Below, piece after piece: positions 34,969-52,287 of a DNA stretch of 64,000 nt. Positions within the stretch are counted from its first letter, which is position 1; each line of letters begins with the position of its first letter. The DNA comes from Chlorella sorokiniana (taxonomy: Eukaryota > Chlorophyta > Trebouxiophyceae > Chlorellales > Chlorellaceae): contig CP084615.1 of NCBI GenBank assembly GCA_025917655.1, forward strand, positions 1,488,001 through 1,552,000, written 5' to 3'. A model generated the notes under the pieces. That model saw nothing but the letters and a program-made list of their open reading frames with translations. It ran no database searches and had not been told where the DNA came from. A program made the translations under genes and the position numbers.

Positions 34969-36983
34969 ATGGACTTCACTGACAAGCTTTCCTACTCGGG
35001 TCCGCAGCCCGTGTTCAGCCCCGACTGCCGCCTGCTGGCATCCGCCGACGGCTACCGCCTGGTGGTGCGGGCCGCCGACTCGCTGGCGGTGGTCAGCCTG
35101 TGCAGCTGCCTCGACCGCATCGAGACCATCGCCTGGAGCCCCGACAGCGACCACATCCTGTGCGGGCTGCTCAAACGCGCCACGGCACAGGTGTTTTGCG
35201 TGTCAGACCCCGACTGGGCGTGCACCATATCGGAGGGCCCCGCAGGCGTGGTGGCCGCGCGGTGGGCCCCCGACGGCCAGCACATCCTGCTCACCGCCGA
35301 CTTTGGCATCCGCCTGTCGGTGTGGTCGCTGGTGGACCAGACGTGCATCTACCTGAGGGGTCCCAAGCACCCCCAGGCGGGCCTGGCCTTCAGCCCCGAC
35401 AACAGCCTGCTGGCGGTGGCGCACGTGAGTGCGCTGGCAGCCGCGCCTGCCCGCAGCATTGATGGCCCGGCTGGGCCGGTACCCAGGATCGCATCTCGAA
35501 ACACCCAACCATGTGGTCAGGATAGCTGGAGGGGTGCAGGGCAGGTGGGCAGGGGCTGCAGCACACCCACGCCGGCGCACTGCCCCCTATGCCCCCCCCA
35601 ACCCCTCAGCGCGCCGACTGCAAGGACTTGGTGTCGGTGTACGACTGCTCCTCCTGGCAGACGCGCGCGCAGTTCCCCGTCAGCACCGCCGACCTGGCAG
35701 ACCTGGCCTGGTCGCCCGACGGCGGCTGCCTGGCGGTGTGGGAGTCGGCGCTGCAGGGCCACGGCGTGGCTGTGTACACGGCGGAGGGCGAGTGCCTGGC
35801 CGCCTTCTCCGCCTACCGCGACTGCCTGGGCGTCAAGGCTGTGGCCTGGAGCCCCTCGGGCCAGCTGCTGGCGCTGGGCGACTACGAGCAGGTGGGTGGG
35901 CGGGGGCTGCGGGGAGCTGCACCTGCGAGCCTGCGCGCCCTGGGGCAGTGATTGGGTCGCACTGCGCTGCTCGGTCTGGCAGCGGTTGCCATGCTGCCCC
36001 CCACCACCACGCAGGGCACCCTGGTGCTCAACCACGTCACGTGGAGCCCGCTGGCCCAGTTCAGCCACCAGCCCCTGGTCAGCGGCCCGCCCACTGTGGT
36101 GGCTTACAGCGAGGTAGAGGAGGACGCGGGGCGGCGCCTGGTGGCGGCGGGCACAGGCGCCATGAGCCGCCTGGGCGCTGCCCGCACGCTGCCCCGCTCC
36201 CGCCCGGCTCGCGACCAGGCTCAAGAAACGGATCCCCTGTGAAGCTGGGGCCGGATGCATCGCAGGTGAGGTGGCGCGTGTGTGTGTTTGGAAGGTGTTG
36301 AGGCACTGGCCGGAGGCTTGTCCCGTGGCAGGCGTGGGTTTGTGGCCTGTGTGTTTGACTTGTGGCTTGTAACCCGCCAACCGTTCACTCATGGCTGGCT
36401 TGCGCGCCCCAGGATCCGGAGGACGAGGGCGGCGAGCTGGCAGCCACCAAGTCGCGGTATGTCGTGGCGCAGCTGCCGCTGCGAGTGCCCGCGCTGCGCC
36501 CCCTGCTGGACAAGCCCAGCCCCAAGCTTGGAGTAGGTGAGACGCGTGCTGGGCGGGCAGCCACCCTGCGTCTGTCGCCTGCGCCTGCAAATGCACTCGA
36601 GCGTGCGTGGCATGCTGCTGTCAACCGTGCCCAGCCGGCGCCGCCCTCCTCCAGGCAGCGTGGCGTGGAGCCACGACGGCAGCTTCATGGCCACCCGCTG
36701 CGACAGCATGCCCAGCGCGGTGTGGGTGTGGGAGACGGGGCGGCTGGAGCTGGCCTGCCTGCTGCTGCAGACGCGGGCAGTGCGCGCCTTTGCGTGGTGC
36801 CCCACCCAGAACCGGCTGGTGCTGTGCACCGGGGACAGCAAGCTGTACCTGTGGAGCCCAGACGGCGCCTCCTGCGTGCACGTCCCGCTGCCGGGCTTCC
36901 GTGCCAGCGGGCTGTGCTGGCACCCCGACGGGGAGTCGCTGGTGCTGACCAGCCGCGACGAGTTCTGCTGCGCATACTTCTGA
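34969..36983 (+). CDS. WRAP73: WRAP73 (WDR8) WD40 protein
   Basis: WRAP73 is a beta-propeller protein that, with SSX2IP-type partners, anchors gamma-tubulin at spindle poles and assists cilium formation. The match runs along the whole protein: MDFTDKLSYSGPQPVFSPDC, YRLVVRAADSLAVV, LDRIETIAWSPDSDHILCGL, WAPDGQHILLTADFGIRLSV, RADCKDLVSVYDCSSWQTRA, VKAVAWSPSGQLLALGDYEQ, TLVLNHVTWSPLAQFSH, SVAWSHDGSFMATRCDSMP, SAVWVWETGRLELACLL, SKLYLWSPDGASCVHVPLPG and LCWHPDGESLVLTSRDEFCC. It ends CAYF, without the longer vertebrate tail. The length of about 440 residues fits. Introns are GT-AG. It converges on SLU7. Confidence 0.94.
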
Positions 36984-37307
36984 CGCCCTGCCACCGCACC
37001 AGCGCGGGCTCCTCTGTGACGCTCGCCGCACCACAGCAACCCTGCACTTCCCTTGAAGCATTTGCAACCCGTGCTTACTGTTTGGCAACAGTGGCACATG
37101 GACCAACTCAGGGCGAAAAGGGAAAGGAGCAGTCAGAAAGTTCAAACATAACAAACCAGAGCTTCAAAAGAAAAACAGGGCAGCAGAAACAGGAGCAAAA
37201 CGAGGTCAAAGAAATCAAATGACACCGCGTTGGGATGGTCTGGGTCGTGCGTTTGTTGCTGCGGGGTGGGCTTGGCGCCTTGGGCGAGCGTACGGGGGCG
37301 TGTGCCA
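36984..37307. other. Intergenic, tail-to-tail, WRAP73 / SLU7
   Basis: The 324 bases between stop codons include an A/G-rich stretch at about 37110-37225, which would be pyrimidine-rich in the SLU7 3' UTR. No TGTAA was seen on the WRAP73 strand. Confidence 0.5.
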
Positions 37308-40304
37308 TCAGACGTAGTCGTAGCCGCCCTCCCCGCCGGCCTTGGCCTTCTCCTTGTCTATGAAGGCCAGCGGGTCGTCGCCGCGGCTCTTCTTGATGCG
37401 GTACGCCTCCATCTCCTCGGGCGTCACCTCCACCTCCTGCCCCGCCAGGCTGTTGTACCCGCGCTTGCGCTCGTCCCGCTCCACCCCCCACGCTCCCGCT
37501 CCTCCGCCTGGCGCAGCGCCGCCGCCACCTTGTCGGCATCCAGCTCCACCCCCTCGCCCGCCTCGCCCCACACGTCTGCCGTGGGGCGGTGGCCCACCAG
37601 CTTGGACTCCTTGCGCCGCGCCTCCTCCTCCTCAGCCTTCTTGGCCATGTTGGCCGCCAGCTGCTCCGCCGCCCCCGCCGCCGCCGCCTTGCCCTCGGCG
37701 CCCACGCAATAACTCTGCTTGATGGTGCTGTGGCAGCACGCGTAGCCCCTGCAGCAAGCGCAGAGTGGGTGCAGCCGGGCGGGGTCGATAGTGTGCCCAC
37801 AACGCAGCCCACAGGCAACACGCCCAGGACGCGAACGTCGCGGTTTTGCACCCCGCCCCTCGCCATACACCCGCCCCGCGCAACTCACCACTGCCCGTCG
37901 TGCCACCACGAGCCCCAGACCGCAGTGTGGTTGTTGATCAGCACGTCCTCTTCGTACCGCGACTTTGCCTTCACCTCCTGGCCGCGCAGCACGCGCCCGC
38001 AGCGTCGTACTCCACGTACGCCTCGCTGGCCTGCAAGCGGGGGAGGTGCTTGTTGGCGCGTGTGCGTGTGGTGGTGGGTGGGGGGTGCAGCACATGGCCT
38101 GGGTGGGGTGGGGGTGGGGCACCCTTGCAGAGCATGGCCCCCGCCTGCGTCAGCCACTGCTGCTGCTGCTGCACAAACGCGGTTGCAGAGCCTGTAACGC
38201 CACCGCTCCCCCTCTGGCCCCACCTGCAGCGCCTTGACGTCGTCGCTGGCGGGCGCGGCTGCGTCGCCGTACTTGGCCAGGATGTCCTCCTTGGTGCTGC
38301 CCTCCAGCTCCTTCTTGCGCTGCTTGAACTGCTGGAAGGCCAGCTCAGCCTGGGAGGGCATGGCCTGCGCGCAGGAGACAGAGGAGGGGTGCGTGCGTGT
38401 CAAGGAAACTGGCTTCAGGGCGGGGCACACCGTGACGGCACCAGCACACCCCTCACAGGCCTGCCAGTGAACCCTCCACAGCTCCCGGCGACTGCCCACA
38501 TCCTGGCTGCCAGCCAGTGTTGTGGACGCTGTCGCTGCGCCTAGCGTGCCGCTCCCCAAAGATGACGGGCTCATCAGCCAACCAGCCTCCCCCTTCTCGA
38601 GACGATCCACCACGTGCCGCCCACCTGCATGTGCACGTCCTGGCCGCGCTCGTGGGTGGTGATGGAGAACACGTTGAGGTCCCTGAAGCCGCCCACTTCG
38701 CCCGACTGCCGCACAAAGTTGTCGCCGTAGAACGTCTTCTGCGCTGGGTCCTTGTTTGGGTTGGGGTCCTCGCGCATGGAGCGTGACTTGGGGTCATAGT
38801 AGGCCGAGTTGGTGTCCAGGTTGAGCAGGTACTTGGCGGTGTCCTCGCGGATGCGCAGGTTGCGCACCGACCCAGTGGACCCGCCGCCCGCGGTGCGCAC
38901 GCGCTTCTCCACCTTGGCAAAGCCTGCGCACCGCGGGGGAAGGGGGCGGGCGGGCGTGCGGGGCTTCAGCAGGCTGGCAGGAGGGGAGGAGCATTGCGCA
39001 GCAGGGTAGCACAGGCACAGCTGGCATGCCGTGGCGGCGGTGCAGCATCAGAGCCTGCAGCCAAGGAGCGCGCACCCGCCTCCTCCGTCTCGTCGATCTT
39101 GGCCTCCTCCCGGTCCAGCTGCCCCTCCAACTCCTCCTCCTCCACCTCCCCCTTCAGCTTCTTCTCCAGCAGCTCCTTGCGACGGATCTCCGCCCGCATC
39201 TTCTCCACCTTCTCAAACCTGCGGGGAGGGCACGGCGTCGGGAACTGCACCGACGCATGCAGCAACGCAGCGCAGGGCTCGAGGCAGCACAGACGCATGC
39301 TTTCACGGTGCGCTGCACAACAGGAGCGCACCGTTCCGCCTGCTTCACCCATTCCTCGGAGTCGTATCCGTTCCAGCGGTCGCGCTTGGCGTCAAAGGTG
39401 CGCAGCTCAAAGTCCTCCACCTTTTCGTCCGCGGCGATGTTCTTGTTGGTCCAGCGTGCGCCCTTGGTGCGCGGCCGCTCCATGCAGTCCTTGGTCTTGT
39501 GGGACATGGAGCCGCAGCTGGGAGGGAGGGGCACAGGGGCGGGGGGGTGTAGCGGGCAGAGCTCAGGCCTGGGCCGAGGCCAGCGTGCAGAGCCTACGAG
39601 CTGCAGAAGCCTACGAGCATGCTGCGCTCGGTTGTGAGCCCGCCCCCTTCTCACTTCTCGCACGCGCCCTTGCGGAACTTGCTGGCCTGGAAGACCTTGG
39701 TGCCGCGGTCGTACCACCGCAGCTCGTCCGTCACCTGGTCCTTCCAGTTGCGCTGGTGCTTCAGCGAGGGCTGCCCGCTGTTCAGGTACCAGGGGGCACT
39801 GGCCATGAACTGCGGAAGGGCAGGAGTGGCGGCAGCGCTTCATCTGGCTGGCATGCCTGGGCGGCTGCTGGAAGCACACGGCCAGTGCAGGTCGCCTTCA
39901 TGCTGTTGATGCTGCCGGATACAACACTTACCGCTGGGATGTGCGGGTTGATCTCCTTACCCTCCTCATCCACCTGCAACCACGACAGCAACGCGTAGAG
40001 TTGGTTCAAAAGCGATCAAGTAGGAGTAGGCGGGGCGGGTGGCAACGGCCGCAACGGTCCAAGGAGTCCAAGGCGAGCAGAAAGGATGCAGCATTCGGCA
40101 CCTGATCCCCGTGCTTGGCTATAAAAGGCGGTCGGCCGCAAGTAACACGCAGGAACAGCAGCAGCGTGCGGGGGCAGATAAACCAGCGTCTCAGAAACCT
40201 GCGCTCACCTCTGCTGGTGCGAGACCTGCTTTACGTGCTTCCTCCAACTCGCGCTGCCGCCTCCGCTCCTCGGCGGACAGCATTTTTGTTGAAGCGCTCG
40301 CCAT
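37308..40304 (-). CDS. SLU7: Pre-mRNA splicing factor SLU7
   Basis: SLU7 acts in the second step of splicing, holding the 3' splice site, in the nucleus. The start at 40304 gives [20 protein letters not shown] and then [16 protein letters not shown]. Further motifs are [18 protein letters not shown], the zinc knuckle [112 protein letters not shown] and the C-terminal [16 protein letters not shown]. The whole protein, about 500 residues, can be read through some nine exons without a serious frame problem, unlike most neighbours. It shares a 434-bp upstream region with the USP gene. Confidence 0.96.
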
Positions 40305-40738
40305 TGTGGCGCCGCAACCCTTCGGACTCGTCCACGAGCAATGCAAAAATTCAGCAAAGCTTCAGTGTATGTGTTGCACAAAACCCATCGCGCAGGAGAG
40401 TGATCGCGCCGCTTGTACCGGACCAAAGTACTGCTTCTGCCCAAATTTGTTCAGAGGGATAGCAGGCCAGGCGATCTATGTCGCCAATTTACTTTGGGTC
40501 GATAGACCCACGTATTTTTCCTTTCACGGCGGCATTTAGTTGCCCTTGTCTGCTTCGCTCTGAGCGTGCTGGTGCAGTTGAGGCGCTCTGAAGCGCAGTT
40601 CCTCGTGTCCTAGCGTTTAACCAGGATTGCTGTTTCCCGCTGGGCCCCATCGACGCCCCTTCACCTTTGCATTCCTCGACCAGTTCTTGTTGGACTGCAG
40701 CCCTTTTGAGGAGGAGAGGGGTGGAAACAAAAGACAAC
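40305..40738. promoter_or_regulatory. Shared upstream region, SLU7 / USP
   Basis: These 434 bases separate divergent start codons. The stretch is less GC-rich than the exons. An in-frame upstream ATG for the USP gene at 40667 could extend its N-terminus by 24 residues. Confidence 0.4.
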
Positions 40739-46812
<6,074 letters not shown>

Positions 46813-47296
46813 TCTGACAGCCTGACACTGTCAAAGTCGAATCTGCAAACCGCCCAGTGCTTCAGTTCGACTGCATAGGTGGCACGCCTGTGACGCTCAT
46901 CTGGCTGCCCAGCTCTCCAGCTCTCCTCTCGTTCGCGGGATGCACATGTCGATACATTTCAAGCACCGCAGCAGCCTCTCATATTAACACAGTGTCTGAA
47001 CGTGTCCTTTCAACTGTCTTGCCTGAACTCACGTGCTCCCTGCTCTGCACGTCCACGCAATTGAATCGTTACCGATCATCACCCGATCTGCACTGAGCGT
47101 GGTTCGAGCCGCGGACGCCTGAGCTAACGCGGATTCTTGTTGCTGGAAGGCGGGTCAGCAAGGGCAAACAAGCTGGAACTGCTGGGTCTGCAAGACAAGC
47201 GACCAGCAGCTGCAACGGCAACTGCCGCGCACACCAGGAAGTCCCACAGGCGGCGGTGGCGGTTGGCGGCGCCGCACCTTCCCCGCAGCCGCTGCG
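46813..47296. other. Intergenic, USP / TMCO4
   Basis: These 484 bases hold the USP 3' UTR and the TMCO4 promoter. The stretch is less GC-rich than the exons. GGTTCGAGCC near 47101 resembles a tRNA B box but has no tRNA around it. Confidence 0.4.
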
Positions 47297-50200
47297 ATGG
47301 ACCTGACAGATGAGGAGCGCTATGCCGTGGCATCTCTCTTCACGCTGGCGCTCCATGCGGCAGGCTATGACGCCAACGCTGCCAGCGACGCCACAGAGGA
47401 GCCCTGGGGGTGAGGACGTGTGGCACCCGCAGCCGCTGCTGCCTGCCCGCTCGGGGCGGCGCGCTCCGTGCTGCTTCTCGCTCTGCCTCCGCACCGCACT
47501 GCTCCAAACCGCCCTCTGGACCACCTTTTCTGCCTCCGCGGCCCCGATCCCCCCGGGCAGGCAGCCTGCCTGCGTGGAGCGCGACCCCGCCCTCATCTCC
47601 GGCGTGGGCGGCGCTGAGCTGGAGGCATGGTGGGGCTACGACCTGGTGGCCCCCGCCTGCGGCCTGCTCGACCGCATCTACCGCCAGCTGCAGGCGAGCG
47701 CCCCTGCTTGCACGTGTGTGTGTGCGTGTGCATGTGCGTGCGCGCGTGTGTGCATGTGTGCGTTTGAGGGGGAGGAGGGCGGCCTGGGACCCCGGGCAGG
47801 CGGGTTTGCCAAGGCAGACTGCCGGTGCGCCCCGCCCTGCACACCAACGCGCCGGCATTCGTGCGCAGTTGCTGCGCCCCACTAGGCTCGCATCCTGCGA
47901 GCCCAGCCGCCCACCCCTCCTCCTCCCCGCACCTCCCACCCCCAGATTGCCCCCACCAAGTGGGGGGCCTGAAGCTGCTGCCCGCCGCCGCCCCCTCCGG
48001 CTCCGACGCCTTCCTGCGCTGCATCGTGCGGGACTGCATCGCCATGCTGGACCCCGCGCTGGCGGCGCAGCTGCCCCCGCTGGTGCTGCGCGCCGCCGTC
48101 TCGCGCCTCGCCCGCCCCGACGACTCGCCGGGCACCCCGCAGCGCGCGCCGTGCGGGACGACCTGTTTGCGGGTCTGATCAACAGCGACAGCGAGGACGA
48201 GGAGGGGGACGAGGACTGGGCCGCAGACCTGGAGCGGGAGAAGAAGCTGCAGGTGGCCCGCGCACCCTTGCATGCGCCGCCAGCGCTGGCTGGTTGAGGC
48301 GCCTGCGCTGCGCCAGGTGCCCGCCGGTCCAGCGGGCGTGGCTGGAAGGGGCCGCTGCTGACTTCCGGCTTCCACCATGGCCCCGCATGCGCCCCGCCCC
48401 CACTGACCCCGGGTGCAGGCCAGCGCTGAGCGCAAGCGCCACAGCCCGCGGCGCTTCCAGCTGTCCCAGGACGGGGAGGAGGCGGTGCCGCCCCTCGGCC
48501 GCCGCGCCAGCGGCACGCCCGCCCCGCACCCGGGGCACAGCGAGCCGGGCTGCGGGGGGGAGCACGGCGGGCAGCAGCAGCGGGAGCAGGAGGGGGCGGC
48601 GAGGCGGGCGAGGAGGCGCCCCCTCCTTCCAAGCAGGGGAAGCCGGCTGGGCAGGGGCAGCAGGGCCAGCCCCCCAGCGGCGACGCCCTGCCCTCCCCCA
48701 AGGCGCTGGGCGCCGTGTGGGAGCTGGTGCAGTGCTGCGTGGGCGCCGCCCCCGCGCGCCCGACCCCCCCAGCCCCGCCTGCCCCGCCCGGCGGCGGTGC
48801 GCTGGTACGACGCGCGGGCGCGAGTGGCGCTGCTGCAGGTGGCCGCCTGGCTGCGGGTGCCGCCGCGCAAGGTGGCCAACCTGGAGCTGCTGCTGACGCA
48901 CGCCGACCGCGCGCCGCGCACCAAGGCCCTGTCCAGCCTGGAGGAGGACGCCTGGGAGCGGCGCATGCGCTACTTCAAGGTGGGGGCGCGGGGCAACGAG
49001 CCGGCACGCGGCCGCGCCCTGGCGACACCTGCGTCAGGTTGGGTGCTGCGGGCGCCTGGCCGTGGCGAAGGGCGGCGGCGCGAGTGCAGCAGGTGCAAGC
49101 GTCAAGGGGGCACCCACGCAGTGGCAGCATGGCCGTCAGCCCCCAACCCTTTGTCTGCCCCCACCGCACACGCAGGTCGGTGCGGCGGCCCTGGGCGGCG
49201 GCGCGCTGTTTGCGGTGACGGGCGGGCTGGCGGCCCCCGCCATAGCCGCGGGGGTGGGCTCCGTGCTGGGCTTCATCGGCGCGCCCACCGCCATCGCGGG
49301 CACCGTCACCGGCTTCCTGGCCTCCACCGCCGGCGCCGCCACCGTCACCACCACGATGGCGGCCAGCGGGGCGGCCAGCACCGGCACGCGCATGGCCTGT
49401 GAGGGGCCCCCGCGCCGCGCTGCCCCCGCTGCACCCCTCCCCCTGGCCCGCCAGATGCGCTGCCTTGCTGCGTCGGCCCTGCGCCTCCTGCTGCGTGTGC
49501 ATGGAAGGCCCAGCGAGTTCCCCCTGCCCTCTCCCAAACTCCACAGACCGCACCGCAGAGATCAGCGAGTTTGGCTTCACCCAGCTGCTGCCCGCGCAGC
49601 AGACGGCGGCGCCCCCGCCCCAGCAGGTGGAGCTGCAGCCGCTGGGCGGCGGCGCGCAGCAGGGCGCCGACCCGGGCCACCTGCACCCGGCTGCCAGGCG
49701 GCGGGGGCGCGTCGCGGGCACAGCGCGGCGGCAGCAGCAGCCTGAGGCGCGACGGCAGCAGCGGGTCGCTGCCGGCCGGCGCGAGCGGCAGGGCCCCGCC
49801 TGCAAAGCCAGCGGGGGAGGCGGCGGCGGAGCAGCCGTCTGTGTGGCAGCGCTGGTTCGGGGCCAGGAAGGAGGAGGGGGAGCTGCTGCTGCCGGTGCCC
49901 ATGCGCACGCGGTGAGCACAGCGGCGGGTTGGCCCCCATGGCCTGCTCGCGCGCCTGGCCAGGGGTGCACGGCGGGGGCGCCAGGGGTGCTGTGGCGGCG
50001 GCAGCCTTGCTGAGCAACCTGGCATGTTCGCGCCCTGCTTCCCGGCCACCCTCCCGCAGGCAGAGCGGGAGGTGAAGCTGGCGGTGAACCTGTATGTGTC
50101 GGGGTGGGTGACGCAGCGGGAGGACTTTGAGGAGACGTGGCGCAGAGGGTGCAGCGCCGATGATGCAGGTGCGGGCTTGGGGGAAAAGGGTGGGGGGCCA

Positions 50201-51377
50201 GGAGCACCCTTCAGCCCTGCATGTGCCTGCCCTTTGCTTGTCAAAAACTGCTCGTCACTTTGTTTGTCACTGCATGCCTCCCAGGTGTCGGTGTCACAGT
50301 CGCCGCTCTTCCCCCCCGACCCGCAGACTGCTTCAGCCTGGTGTGGGAGACCCGGGTGCTGCAGCACCTGAGCAGCGCGCTGGGCAAGCTGCTGACGATG
50401 CAGGCGGCGGGGCAGGGCCTGCAGCTGGCCACGCACAGCTTCTTCTATGCCGGGGCGGGTGAGGGGGCGGGTGGGGGCGGGCAGGCGCTTGCTGCACCCG
50501 CGATGCGTGCACCAGGCAGCGCGCGCGGCGACGGGTGGCTGGCAGCACACCCAGCCCGTGGTCGCTGGCGTGCGCCGCTCTGCAGGCCTGGTTGCGGCGC
50601 TGGGCCCCACCGTGCTGCTGGGCACCGCCAGCGGCCTGCTCATCTCCAACGCATGGGCGGTGGCGAGCGACCGCGCGGTGAAGGCTGGCAAGGTGCTGGC
50701 CCACCTGCTGCTGAGCGGCGCGCACGGCGACCGCCCGTCACGCTGGTGTCGCACGGCATGGGCGCGCGCCTCGTCTTCCACTGCCTGCTGGAGCTGTGCC
50801 GCCAGGGCGCGCGCGGCGTGGTGCAGCACGCGGTGCTGATGGGCGCGCCGGTGGGCACGGAGGCGGTGCGCTGGCGCATGGCGCGGCGCGCCGTGGCGGG
50901 TCGCCTCGTCAACTGCTACACGCGCAAGGACTGGCTGCTGGGGGTGTGCGCCGGGGGCAGCAGCGGATGGATGAAGGCCACCTCGGGGCTGGTGCCCATA
51001 GAGGTGTGTGGGGTGGCGGGTGGGAGGGGGGGGGGGGGTCTGTGTGTGTGGGGGGGGTCTGTGGGGGGTGGGGGCACGTCTGTGCCAGCCTGTGGGTGTA
51101 GGCGGGCGCAGGCACCTCTGCCAAGCCCCAGGCACGTGCCCTGTCCAGCCTGTGCCAATCGATGACTGCCAAGCGCAGGTGGCGGGCGTGGAGAACGTCA
51201 ACCTGAGCAATGTGAGCATCGCGTGGGTGCCTGCTGGGCAGCTTGCCGTGGAGATTCATGAAGGCCGCTGCTCAGCAACACAGGGCCTCCCCCTTTTGCC
51301 CTGATTAACAGTTGGTGGAGGGACATCTGGCCTACTTGGAGGAGTTTGAAAACATTCTTCAAATGCTCAATCTGTGA
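47297..51377 (+). CDS. TMCO4 / DUF726 membrane protein with alpha/beta-hydrolase fold
   Basis: DUF726 proteins are membrane proteins with a hydrolase-like domain; the human member is TMCO4 and the substrate is unknown. The start MDLTDEERYAVASLFTLALH is followed by AWWGYDLVAPACGLLDRIYR, LINSDSEDEEGDEDWAADLE and WYDARARVALLQVAAWL. A hydrophobic, Gly/Ala-rich stretch containing GGGALFAVTGGLAAPAIAAG and FIGAPTAIAGTVTGFLA matches the family's membrane region. The hydrolase part shows LVWETRVLQHLSSALGKLL, VTLVSHGMGARLVFHCLLEL, VVQHAVLMGAPVGTEAVRWR and RLVNCYTRKDWLLGV. The end, LVEGHLAYLEEFENILQMLN, fits the family. The nucleophile elbow reads SHGMG where relatives have GxSxG. One frame break lies at a C run, 50734-50736. 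Introns carry a TG/CG tract and a 14-G run. Confidence 0.85.
47713..47762. repeat. TG/CG alternating tract in a TMCO4 intron
   Basis: About 50 bases of alternating purine and pyrimidine (TGTGTGTG, then GTGCGTGCGCGCGTGTGTG) lie within an intron. Such sequence can form left-handed DNA and is prone to length change. Confidence 0.6.
51002..51085. repeat. G/T-rich low-complexity tract with a long G run in a TMCO4 intron
   Basis: The sequence is almost only G and T on the plus strand and includes an uninterrupted run of about 14 G near 51028-51041. Several G runs in a row could form a quadruplex in the transcript or DNA. Confidence 0.6.
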
Positions 51378-52287
51378 ACCTCACAAACCCTGCCGACAGT
51401 CCGCCGGCGACTGCAGGGCGGGAAGCTTGCACTCGCTTGCACTCGCGGCGTTTTGAAGTATGAGCGTCTGCATGACTGCAAGACAAATTACAGGCGGGTG
51501 AGGGATGACTTGGGAGGCCTCGCAAGGCAACTTCCATGCTTGACTGGGAAGAATTGGGGGCTGAAGGGAGAAGCAGCCGAGGAGCGCCTCGGAAGCCATG
51601 ACGGCTTGCACTCCCTAGCTAAAAAAGCCCATCATTGATTGCTAGAGCCACCCGACAAAGAAGTTTGCTCGCATCCGGCGCCCTGGTGACGGGGCTCGAC
51701 ATCAGATGGAGATTCGCGCGAGACCGCCGCTTCTGCCTCTCCTACATACAGCACCTCTCTACTTGACTGTGCGGCTCTCGCACGGCACCATCACACAGAG
51801 TTCACTTTTGCTGGCAGAGCTCTCAGCCTGCCGCGGTCCCGAAGCCCCCACATGCAGTGATCAACGCCCAGACCTCTTGACCTAGTAGCGAGTAGCGTGC
51901 GACTGTAGCGAGGTAGGCGTGAGTCGCTGTCAGTGGCAGCCTGGCCAATCCAGGCCCCTATCGTGCTGCCCTTGTGCTGGGAGAGCTCTTTGAAGGTGTT
52001 TCGTCGCGCCGCCGCCGGCAAGTCAACCACACATCAGCCGGGGGCCAGATGGACTGCTGGGGAAACTGCACTGAAATCGCCTGCTCTTTATGGCGCAGAC
52101 AGAAAGCTGCTGGGCGAAACTAGCCCAAGCCCCACGCAGCGCCCCGGCAGCTTTCATGACGAGGCTTCCACCGCCCGGGTTGTCATGGTCGCCCTTAGGC
52201 TGCGCACCGCTCAGTGGCTGGCTTTAGTTCCTTTTGCCATGCAGAACTGACGTAACCAGTAGTCTACAAGTGCGGCAGCAAATCAGC
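51378..52287. other. Intergenic, TMCO4 / DUF506
   Basis: This 910-base gap is one of the longest in the window. It should hold the TMCO4 3' UTR and the DUF506 promoter and 5' UTR. Short open frames are present, but none has recognisable protein content. No tRNA, repeat or mobile element was found. Confidence 0.4.

Noticed and set aside
47098-47115. GGTTCGAGCC, a tRNA B-box-like sequence
   Set aside because: The flanking bases do not form a T-stem, and no A box, anticodon arm or acceptor stem is present at the right distance.
51378-52287. A hidden gene or mobile element in the 910-base gap before DUF506
   Set aside because: No conserved protein, terminal repeat or target-site duplication could be found by eye.
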